64,000 nt of DNA from Corynebacterium freneyi. GTDB taxonomy: Bacteria > Actinomycetota > Actinomycetes > Mycobacteriales > Mycobacteriaceae. Positions within the stretch are counted from its first letter, which is position 1; each line of letters opens with the position of its first letter. The stretch is from assembly GCF_030408835.1 (NCBI RefSeq), contig NZ_CP047357.1:1736001-1800000 (forward strand). Reading direction: 5' to 3'. Under the pieces are notes generated by a model. The model was not told the DNA's origin. It searched no databases and saw nothing but the letters and a program-made list of their open reading frames with translations. Made by a program: the position numbers and the translations under genes. This document shows, piece by piece, positions 1 to 8,327 of this stretch.

Positions 1-2
1 GT

Positions 3-104
3 GCGAACGATGCCGACCTGCTCACCACCGGGTCCGACGAGTCGGACTTCGGGAACTCGGATTCGCTCGTTGATGCGAGCTTCAGCGCTGATGTGGCCTC
101 CTAG
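3..104 (+). CDS. C-terminal end of an unidentified protein (partial)
   Basis: A reading frame enters from the left edge and stops at TAG 102-104. The visible residues are rich in Asp, Ser and Ala with no motif, which fits the acidic disordered tail of a larger protein. The family cannot be named. A loose hairpin follows the stop (GTACATTT 114-121 against AAATGTAC 143-150) and could end its transcript. This frame was preferred over the other two because it keeps acidic, codon-biased composition up to its stop. Confidence 0.35.
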   Translation, partial: ANDADLLTTGSDESDFGNSDSLVDASFSADVAS

Positions 105-599
105 GTAGTGCCTGTACATTTCGGTGCCGAACCGCCGGAAGCAAATGTACGAGGGAAGCCACGCGAGGCGACCCGGGAAACGGGCCACGACGCCTTCCGA
201 TGTTGACGGGCGCGCGGGCCGCATCGGCCTTCTTCGCCCCATCGGGTCGACCCCGGCGCAACCATGGTTCTTCGGCGCACCCAGGGTGGGATTCTCTCCT
301 CTTCGCTACCAAGGCGATGGCGCAATGAAGCGCCGCCGCTTGGCGGTCGTACGGACGAAGATAGCACGGGCTCCCCCGATCAGCCAAAACACAAGCCGGC
401 GAGTCGCACGCCAAACTCCTTTGAGCCAGCATGAATAAAAGATAGACAGATCGGACTAGACAGACTTGTTCGTCTGCATGTAACGTGGCCGCCGCGCCTG
501 ACCCACGCATGAGCGTCGGCAAGCGTTTTCAAGTATTTCGCCCTCCCCGGACCGGCGCCGAGCCAGACCGGGAAACGATGAACAGGACGGTGCATTCGC
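105..599. other. Intergenic region ahead of the sulfur transporter gene
   Basis: About 495 bases without a convincing gene. Open frames on both strands have Arg/Pro/Gly-rich translations typical of chance frames in GC-rich DNA. It holds a loose hairpin near 114-150, weak GC-rich dyads around 198-228, and an AT-richer stretch from about 430 to 482 that should carry the promoter and the McbR-like operator of the next gene. Confidence 0.5.
461..476. promoter_or_regulatory. McbR-like operator (CAGAC-N6-GTCTG)
   Basis: CAGAC, six bases, then GTCTG form a perfect inverted repeat; the sequence just upstream also carries TAGAC twice (443-447 and 457-461). The C. glutamicum TetR-family repressor McbR binds TAGAC-N6-GTCTA and controls methionine, cysteine and sulfur assimilation genes. 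Only the outermost base of each half differs here. It lies 124 bases before a sulfur transporter, so McbR-type control by sulfur status is a reasonable inference. Confidence 0.5.
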
Positions 600-1718
600 A
601 TGCTCCTCACGGGAGCGGTCCTCGGGACCATCCTCGGTTACGTGCTCCAGCGCGGACGCTTCTGCGTCACTGGATTCCTCCGCGACCTCTGGCTGACCAA
701 GTCCATGCGCGGCTTCACCGCCCTGATGCTCGTCATCGCGGTTCACGCCGTCGGCTACTGGGCGCTCGCCGGCGCCGACGTCATCGCACTGCGCGACCAG
801 GGCTTCGCCCCCGTCGCCTCCATCGTCGGCGGCCTCATCTTCGGCTACGGCATGGTCATCGCCGGCGGATGCGCCACCGGAACCTGGTACCGCGCCGGCG
901 AAGGCCTCGTCGGCTCGTGGCTCGCCCTCGTCGCCTACGCCGCCACCGCCGCCTTCATGAAGATCGGCCCCCTGGCCGGATTCACCGACGCCGCCCGCGA
1001 CCACACCATCGGCACCGGCACCATCCACGGCGACCTCGGCGTCCCCGTGTTCGTGCCGCTCATCGCCCTGGTCGCCGTCACCGCCTGGCTCGTCTACCGC
1101 GAGGCCTCCAAGCCCAAGATCGACATCCCCGGCCTGCCCCCGCGCAAGACCGGCCTGGCCCACCTGCTGGCCGAGAAGCCCTGGGGTCTGTTCACCACCG
1201 CCGCCATCGTCGGCGTCATCGGCGTCATCGCCTGGCCGCTGTCGCAGGCCACCGGCCGCAACTCCGGACTGGGCATCACCACGCCGTCTGCCCACCTCGT
1301 CGGCTGGTTCGGCACCGGCGACGCCGAATACATGAACTGGGGCACCCTGCTGGTGCTCGGCATCATCGTCGGCTCCTACATCGCCGCCAAGGCCTCCGGC
1401 GAGTTCCGCGTCCGCGTCCCCAACGCCCAGATCGCGCAGCGTTCCGTCGGCGGCGGCGTGCTCATGGGCGTCGGCGCCGTGCTGGCCGGCGGCTGCACCG
1501 TCGGCAACGGCATGGTCGCCACCGGCCTGTTCTCCTGGCAGGGCTGGGTCTCGCTCGCCGCGATGGCCCTCGGCGCGGGCCTGGCCGCACGCATCTACCT
1601 GATGCGCAAGCCCCTCCTGCCCGAGTCCCTGCGCGCCGCGTTCTCCCGCACCGGCACCACGGACGCCGCCGACGAGACCGCCGTGTCCGACGCCGATACC
1701 GCGAAGGTCAACGCCTAA
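600..1718 (+). CDS. YeeE/YedE family sulfur (thiosulfate-type) transporter, two-domain
   Basis: A 372-residue membrane protein made of two homologous halves, as in YeeE/YedE proteins that import thiosulfate or related sulfur compounds. Each half carries the conserved glycine-cysteine loop: GGCATG at residues 89-94 and GGCTVGNG at 297-304. A further Cys lies in the N-terminal GRFCVTGF segment (Cys22). These cysteines are the family's substrate relay. Roughly nine hydrophobic segments are visible. The ATG at 600 has AGGACGG upstream, and an in-frame stop at 579 rules out a longer form. A TusA-like carrier 109 bases downstream makes a transporter-plus-sulfur-carrier pair. The exact substrate is not shown by the sequence. 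Confidence 0.9.
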   Translation: MLLTGAVLGTILGYVLQRGRFCVTGFLRDLWLTKSMRGFTALMLVIAVHAVGYWALAGADVIALRDQGFAPVASIVGGLIFGYGMVIAGGCATGTWYRAGEGLVGSWLALVAYAATAAFMKIGPLAGFTDAARDHTIGTGTIHGDLGVPVFVPLIALVAVTAWLVYREASKPKIDIPGLPPRKTGLAHLLAEKPWGLFTTAAIVGVIGVIAWPLSQATGRNSGLGITTPSAHLVGWFGTGDAEYMNWGTLLVLGIIVGSYIAAKASGEFRVRVPNAQIAQRSVGGGVLMGVGAVLAGGCTVGNGMVATGLFSWQGWVSLAAMALGAGLAARIYLMRKPLLPESLRAAFSRTGTTDAADETAVSDADTAKVNA

Positions 1719-1827
1719 GCGCCTCGGAGGCGATGCGCCCGCAAACCCGCAAGCGGCTCACCGGCGGCGCAAGGCCCCACCGACCACGAGAATCAGCATT
1801 TCCGCTCTTCCCCCGAAAGGAACCACC

Positions 1828-2055
1828 ATGGCCACCCACGTTCTCGAGACCAACGGCGAAGTCTGCCCCTTCCCCCTCATCGAAGCGAAGCAGAAGATGG
1901 AGGAGCTCAACACCGGCGACGAGCTCGTCATCGGCTTCGACTGCACCCAGGGCACCGAGTCCATCCCGCGCTGGGCCGCCACCGAAGGCCACGGCGTCAA
2001 GGACTTCAAGGTCGTCGGCGACGCCGAATGGTCCATCACCATCGTGAAGAAGTAG
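1828..2055 (+). CDS. TusA-like sulfurtransferase / sulfur carrier
   Basis: A 75-residue protein with the family's CPxP motif near the N terminus (Cys13 in EVCPFPLIEAK), followed by a small alpha/beta fold typical of TusA/YedF/SirA proteins. The Cys is expected to carry sulfur as a persulfide. AAAGGA sits seven bases before the ATG. Pairing of YeeE-type transporters with TusA proteins is common, and the carrier is thought to receive sulfur from the transporter on the cytoplasmic side. It probably shares the upstream promoter, although the 109-base gap could hold its own. Confidence 0.93.
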   Translation: MATHVLETNGEVCPFPLIEAKQKMEELNTGDELVIGFDCTQGTESIPRWAATEGHGVKDFKVVGDAEWSITIVKK

Positions 2056-2059
2056 ACGT

Positions 2060-2099
2060 CGTCGTCAAGCAGCAGAAGCCACGTGCGGGCGTGACGACG
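2060..2099. repeat. Inverted pair of the CGTCGTCAAGC / GCGTGACGACG motif
   Basis: CGTCGTCAAGC at 2060-2070 and GCGTGACGACG at 2089-2099 face each other and can form an imperfect stem right after the TusA stop codon. Both halves are members of the short motif scattered elsewhere in the window. Confidence 0.45.
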
Positions 2100-2136
2100 G
2101 CGCACCCGCCCGCACACGCCGCCACACGGCGGTGAC

Positions 2137-2168
2137 ACCCGCCCCGGAACGACTCCGGGGCGGGTTTC
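2137..2168 (+). terminator. Rho-independent terminator after the sulfur module
   Basis: A 12-base stem, ACCCGCCCCGGA (2137-2148) pairing with TCCGGGGCGGGT (2154-2165), has a five-base loop and a short T run. It lies 82 bases beyond the TusA stop. Confidence 0.75.
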
Positions 2169-2239
2169 GCATATCCCCCCGGCCTCGACCGCGGAAATAC
2201 GCGGGGCGTGGTTAAGGACGCGAACGTATTGTCGTGATC

Positions 2240-4492
2240 ATGAACACGCCAGACGACCGCAACCGTCGCCTCGCCGACGCACTCGCGGACCTCGCCGACG
2301 CCGCCGACCGCGTCGCTGCAGTGGCGAAGGACCTGCGCGGCGACCTGCAGATGACCGATGGCACGCCCGGAACCGACGGCACCACCGCAGCTGCGGCGGA
2401 TGCCACGGGCGCCGCTCCCGGCGACTCCGACGCCGTCGCGGATCCAGCGAGCGCGCGGGGCGCCGAGTCCAGGCCCGAGTGGTCCCTGCCGCCGATGCCA
2501 CCTGGGCCGCAGCGGCAGCATCCCCTCGCACGGAGCCGCACCGCGGGTCCAGCGCCCGGGCAGCCGATGCCGACGCCGACGCCGCAGCAGCCGGTGGCGG
2601 GCCAGCCGCCGCAGCAGCCGCCATTGCAGCCGTCGGCACCGCAGCCACCCCAGCAACCGTCGCCGTTGGGGCCCCAGCAACCGTCGCCGTTGGGGCCCCA
2701 GCAGAGTCTCCGGCCCCAACGATTCTTCCAGCCGCAGCAACCGCAGCAGCCGCAGCAACCCCCGACTCCCTTCGCCGCTCGTCCGCCGGAACTGATCACG
2801 CCCCGGCGCCAAACCCGCGATCACCCATGGTGGGAGGACGAGAAGATCGTCCTGAGGGTCACCGCCGGCGTCGGCGCCTTCATCACCGTGTCGGGCATCA
2901 TCCTTCTGGTCGCCTTCGCCATCCAGTCCGGCCTGCTCGGGCCGCTGGGTCGCGTGATCCTGGCGTACGCGTTGGCGACCGTCCTCGCGGTCACCGCCGT
3001 CGTCGTCCACCGCAAGGACCCCGACAACGCCGGCGTGACCGCAGCGGGATCGGCCGCCGTGATCACTGCCCACGTCACCACCGCGACACTGGTCCAGGGA
3101 CTGGAATGGTGGCCGAACTGGCTCGGCACGCTGGTGCTTCTCGGCGTGATGGGACTGGGCTTCCTCGCCGCTCGGGTGTGGAATTCCGTCGCCTTCCTCA
3201 TGGTCGGGTTCGTCGTAACGTACCTGGCCGCGTTCGTTACCGTGTGGCCGCGTTCCGACGACGCCGACCCGTACGCCGTCCTACCGGCACTCTTGATCCC
3301 CTCGCTCGTCGTGGCGTGGGTCTGGCGCGACCGTCCCAAGCGCAGCATGGTCTCGAAGAACGCCGCCGGGTTCTACCTCGTCGGTTCCATCGTGGTGCTG
3401 GACTCCACCGAGCCCGGCTGGCTGGGGGCTGCCGCGTTCATCGCCATCGGCATCGCCATCGCGGTGCCGGAGTTCCTCGACGACACCGTCATCGAGGGGC
3501 ACACCCTCGTAACCCCTTCCGCCGGCGCAGACCCGGCCGCACCGGCACCCCACGCGACCACCCCGGGAAGCACCGGCCTCCAGCTGGCGACCCTGTACGC
3601 GCTCGCATGGCCGACGGTGATCATCTTGTCGATCGTCGGCCCCGGCGAGAAGTTCTCCCTCACCGTCGCGCTGCTCCTCGGATTGGCCATCGGCGCCGCC
3701 GGATTCGGCCCGTGGAAGGACCGCTCCGATCCGCGAATGAACACCCTCCGCTGGGCCGGTTTCATCACCGCGGCCTGGCCCGCGCTGCACCTGGGCATCG
3801 TGGACAACCACGAAACGTGGACCCGACTGCCGGCACTGCTCGTCGCCGCCGCGTTCGTGTGGACGTACGTCTTCCGCCGGTCCACGTTGGGACGGCGCCT
3901 GATGCCGCTGTGGGTCGCGGTCGCCCTGCTGTGCAACGGTCCGGCTCTGGTGCTGACCATGTTCGCGCCGTCCTACCTCATCGAGCACAGGTTCCAGCTC
4001 GGCGTCCTCGACGCCCCGAACGTCGTCCTGTCGGCGTTGCTCCTCGGCGTCATCGCCCTGGGCCTCATCGCGATCACCGTCGCCCACCGCGAACACGCGG
4101 GCAACTACGAAAAGACGGCCGGCCTGGTTGGCCTGCTGCTCACCGCGGTGCCCGTCATCATCACCCTGACGTCGGCGGGCGTGCGCTTCAGCCTCGCCCA
4201 CGTCCTGCTGTCCATCGGCTGGATGGTCGCGGCCGCATGGCTGATGCTCGCCCCCAAGCGACTCAACGTCGACGCCAACATGGCCGCGTCCCTGGTCATC
4301 GCCGGCGTCGCGGTGATCAAGCTGGTCTTCTACGACATGCAGGCGATGACGGGTCTGACCCGCGTGTCCGCGTTCCTGCTGTGCGGCCTGGTGATGCTCG
4401 GCATGGTCGTCGCCCGCAGCCTCCGCGACAAAAAGGCGGATCGGGCGGACCGGGACGCCCGCCCGGTCGACGTGGAACCCGCGGACCGCTAG
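2240..4492 (+). CDS. DUF2339-type multi-spanning membrane protein with Pro/Gln-rich N-terminal region
   Basis: About 750 residues. Residues 1-50 are charged and helical; about 85-190 form a low-complexity Pro/Gln-rich linker; the rest is a long array of 15 or more hydrophobic segments. This matches the DUF2339 family of large, uncharacterised membrane proteins. The linker has two exact copies of QQPSPLGP from a 24-base tandem DNA repeat. ATG 2240 is chosen; GTG 2234 is two codons upstream in the same frame. The C terminus is short, basic and acidic (KKADRADRDAR). The gene stands alone between a terminator and a repeat-rich convergent gap. No function is claimed. Confidence 0.85.
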   Translation: MNTPDDRNRRLADALADLADAADRVAAVAKDLRGDLQMTDGTPGTDGTTAAAADATGAAPGDSDAVADPASARGAESRPEWSLPPMPPGPQRQHPLARSRTAGPAPGQPMPTPTPQQPVAGQPPQQPPLQPSAPQPPQQPSPLGPQQPSPLGPQQSLRPQRFFQPQQPQQPQQPPTPFAARPPELITPRRQTRDHPWWEDEKIVLRVTAGVGAFITVSGIILLVAFAIQSGLLGPLGRVILAYALATVLAVTAVVVHRKDPDNAGVTAAGSAAVITAHVTTATLVQGLEWWPNWLGTLVLLGVMGLGFLAARVWNSVAFLMVGFVVTYLAAFVTVWPRSDDADPYAVLPALLIPSLVVAWVWRDRPKRSMVSKNAAGFYLVGSIVVLDSTEPGWLGAAAFIAIGIAIAVPEFLDDTVIEGHTLVTPSAGADPAAPAPHATTPGSTGLQLATLYALAWPTVIILSIVGPGEKFSLTVALLLGLAIGAAGFGPWKDRSDPRMNTLRWAGFITAAWPALHLGIVDNHETWTRLPALLVAAAFVWTYVFRRSTLGRRLMPLWVAVALLCNGPALVLTMFAPSYLIEHRFQLGVLDAPNVVLSALLLGVIALGLIAITVAHREHAGNYEKTAGLVGLLLTAVPVIITLTSAGVRFSLAHVLLSIGWMVAAAWLMLAPKRLNVDANMAASLVIAGVAVIKLVFYDMQAMTGLTRVSAFLLCGLVMLGMVVARSLRDKKADRADRDARPVDVEPADR
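2651..2698 (+). repeat. Two tandem copies of a 24-base coding repeat
   Basis: Two exact 24-base units (2651-2674 and 2675-2698) encode QQPSPLGP twice inside the Pro/Gln-rich linker of the DUF2339 protein. The in-frame unit is a likely site of length variation between strains. Confidence 0.9.
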
Positions 4493-4622
4493 TTCCCGCG
4501 CCCCGGAGACTGCCCCGCGCCACAAAACCACGGGGTCGTCATCGATCCCGTGGTTCAGACCCCGTGGTTTGTCGTGAGAGTGGTGGCCCCGTGGTTTGTC
4601 GGCCCCCTTTGGGCCGTTTCAG

Positions 4623-4646
4623 GCTTTGCGACGGCCGTCGTCAAGC
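4623..4646. repeat. Head-to-head pair of the scattered 11-base motif
   Basis: GCTTTGCGACG (4623-4633) is separated by GC from CGTCGTCAAGC (4636-4646), giving a near-perfect palindrome. Both halves recur through the window. Confidence 0.6.
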
Positions 4647-4672
4647 ACATCCTTCTTGGATGGTCGCCTGCG

Positions 4673-4755
4673 ACCCGGCGGATGGAGACCGCGTGAGAAA
4701 CAACCGGAAGGAGTGAGACCCGGCGGAAGGAGTGCGACCCGGCGGATGGAGACCC
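4673..4755 (+). repeat. Imperfect 19-base tandem repeats (ACCCGGCGGAAGGAGTGCG type)
   Basis: Units start at about 4673, 4718 and 4737, with a shorter degenerate copy near 4702. They alternate between GGATGGAGACC and GGAAGGAGTG endings. No coding frame explains the periodicity. Confidence 0.6.
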
Positions 4756-4782
4756 GATGGGGGCGCCGAGAAGGACCTGAAT

Positions 4783-4858
4783 ACGACAAATGCAGCCTCA
4801 CGCCCAGTGAACGCCGATAAAAGCCCAGGGCGCGAAACCGAGAGGCTGCATTTGTCGT
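4783..4858. repeat. Perfect 17-base inverted repeat with a 42-base loop
   Basis: ACGACAAATGCAGCCTC (4783-4799) pairs exactly with GAGGCTGCATTTGTCGT (4842-4858). The loop is not coding. The structure could be a small RNA hairpin, a terminator or the end of a small element. Confidence 0.7.
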
Positions 4859-5303
4859 CTAACTGCTGTGTCCCGGTAGATTGCGAACGTTTCCTACCGG
4901 GCCATCACCACATCCGGCGATAGCACCACATCCGGCGGTAGCCACGGTCAGACAAATAGAGGAAAGGCCAACCCTGCAAAAAGAAGGAAGGCCGTCCCTG
5001 TGATCGTCTTGGGCCCCACACTCAAAGGCCCCGGAAACGACCGTCCATGATGCCCCGGCGACTGCCCCGCGCAACAAACCTCGGGGTCCAAACTGCGGGG
5101 TCGGCCAACACATTCTCAAACCACGGGGTCCAAACCACGGGGTCGGTAATTCTTCGGCCCTAAACCACGGGGTGGGCACCGACCCCGTGGTTTGGCATTC
5201 GGGTGGTGCGCCCGCGCGCGTTATCCCCGTAGCGCTGCCGAAACGTGATCGGCTGGAGTCCCCGGTGGTCGGCGCTCGCAACCTACCGGGACACAACAGC
5301 TAG
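4859..5303. mobile_element. Candidate non-autonomous element bounded by ~31-base inverted repeats
   Basis: The segment 4859-4889 matches the reverse complement of 5273-5303 with about four mismatches; the core TGTGTCCCGGTAG is exact. The right repeat includes the uvrA stop codon (5300-5302). Between the ends are only short palindromic repeats and no transposase. This layout resembles a miniature inverted-repeat element, but no target duplication was identified, so the call is tentative. Confidence 0.35.
5163..5194. terminator. Strong hairpin from two facing AAACCACGGGGT elements
   Basis: AAACCACGGGGT (5163-5174) and ACCCCGTGGTTT (5183-5194) pair perfectly over 12 bases around an eight-base loop. 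It lies about 105 bases beyond the uvrA stop and reads the same from both strands, so it may serve as a bidirectional terminator. Confidence 0.5.
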
Positions 5304-8155
5304 GCCTCCAGCAACGGCTTGAGGTAGTGACCCGTGTGAGACGCTTCGACCACGGCGACGTCCTCCGGCGTGCCCTGCGTCACCACGGTGCCGCCGCCGT
5401 CGCCGCCCTCGGGCCCCATGTCGATGATCCAGTCAGCGGACTTGATCACGTCCAGATTGTGCTCGATGACGATGACCGTGTTGCCCTTGTCCACCAGGCC
5501 CTGCAACACGAGCATGAGCTTGCGAATGTCCTCGAAATGCAGGCCCGTCGTCGGCTCGTCGAGGATGTACACCGTCCGACCGTTCGACCGCTTCTGCAAC
5601 TCGGCCGCCAGCTTCACGCGCTGCGCCTCACCACCGGACAAGGTCGTCGCCGCCTGCCCCAGGCGAACGTAGCCCAGACCGACGTCGACCAACGTGTTCA
5701 GGTACCGGGCGATGGACTGGATCGGCTCGAAGAACTCCGCCGCCTCCGAGATCGGCATGTCCAGCACCTCGGCGATGTTCTTGCCCTTGTACTGCACCTC
5801 GAGCGTCTCGCGGTTGTAGCGGGCGCCGTCGCAGACCTCGCACGGGACGTAGACGTCGGGAAGGAAGTTCATCTCGATCTTCAACGTGCCGTCGCCGCGG
5901 CACGCCTCGCACCGGCCGCCCTTGACGTTGAAGCTGAAGCGCCCCGGCTTGTAGCCGCGCACCTTCGACTCCTGCGTTTCGGCGAAAAGCGTGCGGATCT
6001 TGTCGAACACGCCCGTGTACGTCGCCGGATTCGACCGTGGCGTACGACCGATCGGAGACTGATCGACCTGGACGAGCTTGTCCAGCTGATCGAGCCCTTC
6101 GACGCGGGTATGCCGCCCCGGCACCTGGCGGGCGCCGTTGAGCTCGTTGGCCATGACCTTGGCCAGAATCTCGTTGACCAACGTCGACTTGCCCGACCCC
6201 GACACACCCGTGACGCAGGTCAACAGGCCCAGCGGGAAGGTGACGTCGACGTTCTTCAGGTTGTTCTCGCGCCCGCCGCGCACCGTCACCAACCGATCGA
6301 AATCGACCGGGCGACGCTTCTCCGGCGGCAGGATCTTCCGCTTGCCCAACAGGTACTCGCCGGTGATGGAATCGGCGGCGTCGAAAATTCCGTCCGGCGT
6401 CCCCGAGTAGACGATCTCGCCGCCGTACTCGCCGGCGCGTGGTCCGATGTCGACGAGCCAGTCGCCCTCCCGGATCGTGTCCTCGTCATGCTCGACGACG
6501 ATGAGCGTGTTGCCCAGATCCCGCAGCTTCTTCAACGTCTGGATCAGACGGTGATTGTCCCGCTGGTGCAGGCCGATCGACGGCTCGTCGAGGACGTAGA
6601 GGACGCCGGCCAGGCCGGAGCCGATTTGGGTGGCCAGGCGAATGCGCTGGGCTTCGCCGCCGGACAGCGTTCCGGCGGAGCGGGCCAGCGACAGGTAATC
6701 CAGGCCGACGTCGAGCAGGAACCGCAGCCGTGCCTGCACCTCGCGCAACACCCGGCCGGCGATCATCTCCTCGCGCGCACCCAGGGTCAACGCATCGAGG
6801 AACGCCGAACAATTCGCCACCGACATGTCCGTCAGGCCGGCGATCGACTTCTCTCCGAAGCCCTCCGCCTCCAACGTCACGGACAGGATCTCCGGGCGCA
6901 GGCGGGCGCCGTTGCACGCCGAACACGGGACCTCGCGCATGTAGCCCTGGTAGCGCTCCTTCTGGGACTCGCTGTCCGCCTGCTCCAACTTGCGGTGCAG
7001 GTAGGGCATGACGCCCTCGAACGGCGCGGTGTACTGCCGGGTTCGGCCGTAGCGGTTGCGGTATCGGACGCTGACCTTGTGCTTCGACCCGCGCATCAGG
7101 GCCTTGCGCTGCGCCTTCGTCAGATCCTGCAGCGGCGTGTGCGGGTCGAAGCCCATGGCGTCGGCCAACCCGGTGACGAGCTTTTCGAAGTACTTCTTGT
7201 TCAGCGTCCGGTTCCACGGCTCGATCGCCTCGGTCACCGGCTTCGACGGGTCCGGCACGATGAGGTCCTCGTCGACCTCCAGCTTCGTGCCCAGACCATC
7301 GCAGGACGGGCAGGCGCCGTACGGGGAGTTGAACGAAAACGACCGCGGCTCGAGCTCCTCGATGTCGATGCGGTGGCCGTTCGGGCACGAGATGTTCTCG
7401 GAAAAACGCCGCATGCGATTCGGGTCGTCGTCGTCAAGCCCGACCGCGTCGATGACGACGACGCCGTCGGCCAGCCGCAACGCCGTCTCCACGGAATCCG
7501 CCAGACGCTGCTTCTGCGTCGCCTTGACCTGCAACCGGTCCACCACGACGTCGATGTCGTGCTTGACCTGCTTCTCCAGCTTCGGCGGATCCGTCAGCCG
7601 GTGCATCTCGCCGTCGACGACCACGCGCGCGTACCCCTCGGAGGCCAGCTCGGCGAACAGGTCCACGAACTCGCCCTTGCGGGTGCGCACCACCGGCGCC
7701 AGCACCTGGAACTTCGTGCCCTCCGGCATCGCCAGCACCTGGTCGACGATCTGCTGCGGCGTCTGCGACGAAATGACCTCGCCGCAGGTCGGGCAATGCG
7801 CCGTGCCCGTGCGCGCGAACAACAGGCGCAGGTAGTCGTAGACCTCGGTGATCGTGCCCACCGTCGACCGCGGGTTGCGGTTCGTGGACTTCTGGTCGAT
7901 GGACACCGCCGGCGACAGGCCCTCGATCAGCTCGACCTCGGGCTTTTCCATCTGCCCCAGGAACATGCGCGCGTAGGAACTCAGCGACTCGACGTACCTG
8001 CGCTGCCCCTCCGCGAAGATCGTGTCGAACGCCAACGACGATTTGCCCGACCCCGACAATCCGGTGAAAACCACCATCTTGTCGCGGGGCAGGTCGAGGT
8101 CGACGCCCTTGAGGTTGTGCTCCCGGGCACCACGGACGATGAGCCGTTCGGCCAA
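5300..8155 (-). CDS. uvrA: Excinuclease ABC subunit A (UvrA)
   Basis: The damage-recognition ATPase of nucleotide excision repair, about 951 residues, the usual length. Two ABC modules are visible: Walker [10 protein letters not shown] near residue 30 and GVSGSGKST near 635, each with an LSGGEAQR signature. Zinc-binding CxxC pairs include CPTCG, CPSC, CSAC, CEAC and CEVC. I prefer the TTG at 8155 (next residues [16 protein letters not shown]) because AAAGG lies eight bases upstream and homologues start there; a GTG at 8164 is also possible but sits on the ribosome site. A LexA-like box lies about 110 bases upstream, so SOS induction is likely. UvrB is encoded 5 kb away on the same strand. Confidence 0.97.
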   Translation of the reverse strand: MAERLIVRGAREHNLKGVDLDLPRDKMVVFTGLSGSGKSSLAFDTIFAEGQRRYVESLSSYARMFLGQMEKPEVELIEGLSPAVSIDQKSTNRNPRSTVGTITEVYDYLRLLFARTGTAHCPTCGEVISSQTPQQIVDQVLAMPEGTKFQVLAPVVRTRKGEFVDLFAELASEGYARVVVDGEMHRLTDPPKLEKQVKHDIDVVVDRLQVKATQKQRLADSVETALRLADGVVVIDAVGLDDDDPNRMRRFSENISCPNGHRIDIEELEPRSFSFNSPYGACPSCDGLGTKLEVDEDLIVPDPSKPVTEAIEPWNRTLNKKYFEKLVTGLADAMGFDPHTPLQDLTKAQRKALMRGSKHKVSVRYRNRYGRTRQYTAPFEGVMPYLHRKLEQADSESQKERYQGYMREVPCSACNGARLRPEILSVTLEAEGFGEKSIAGLTDMSVANCSAFLDALTLGAREEMIAGRVLREVQARLRFLLDVGLDYLSLARSAGTLSGGEAQRIRLATQIGSGLAGVLYVLDEPSIGLHQRDNHRLIQTLKKLRDLGNTLIVVEHDEDTIREGDWLVDIGPRAGEYGGEIVYSGTPDGIFDAADSITGEYLLGKRKILPPEKRRPVDFDRLVTVRGGRENNLKNVDVTFPLGLLTCVTGVSGSGKSTLVNEILAKVMANELNGARQVPGRHTRVEGLDQLDKLVQVDQSPIGRTPRSNPATYTGVFDKIRTLFAETQESKVRGYKPGRFSFNVKGGRCEACRGDGTLKIEMNFLPDVYVPCEVCDGARYNRETLEVQYKGKNIAEVLDMPISEAAEFFEPIQSIARYLNTLVDVGLGYVRLGQAATTLSGGEAQRVKLAAELQKRSNGRTVYILDEPTTGLHFEDIRKLMLVLQGLVDKGNTVIVIEHNLDVIKSADWIIDMGPEGGDGGGTVVTQGTPEDVAVVEASHTGHYLKPLLEA

Positions 8156-8267
8156 CGCACGCACCTTTCTTTTGTCGGTCTTCTGACGGTCTTATGCCGG
8201 CATCCGTCGGTTGACGGCGGAACCCCGCGCTCGTCGCGGCCCCGCATCCCCCGCGATGATACATCAC

Positions 8268-8283
8268 TCATACATTCGTTCGA
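8268..8283 (-). promoter_or_regulatory. LexA (SOS) box-like site upstream of uvrA
   Basis: Read on the minus strand, TCGAACGAATGTATGA matches the actinobacterial SOS consensus TCGAAC-N4-GTTCGA with the left half intact and the right half degenerate. The same core CGAACGAATGT lies upstream of uvrB. uvrA and uvrB are classic LexA targets, so the location supports the call. Confidence 0.55.
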
Positions 8284-8327
8284 ACGGATCGCGGCGGGAT
8301 CGGTCAACCACGGCTACCCTGGCGGCC

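Larger units (their letters stand above)
4493..5299. repeat. Repeat-dense convergent intergenic region between the DUF2339 gene and uvrA
   Basis: Eight hundred bases without a gene, between two convergent genes. It contains about ten copies, in both orientations, of an AAACCACGGGGTC element, including 4525-4537, 4558-4570, 4586-4597, 5118-5130, 5133-5145, 5163-5174 and 5183-5194. A longer block starting CCCCGGNGACTGCCCCGCGC occurs near 4501 and again near 5053. A 19-base imperfect tandem repeat, a 17-base inverted repeat and a pair of 31-base terminal inverted repeats are also present. Some inverted pairs probably end transcription from both sides. The overall look is that of a palindromic repeat cluster or a non-autonomous mobile element. 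Confidence 0.75.

Noticed and set aside
124..438. Possible small gene ahead of the sulfur transporter
   Set aside because: Arg/Pro-rich translation, no similarity and no ribosome site; overlaps hairpins and promoter-like DNA.
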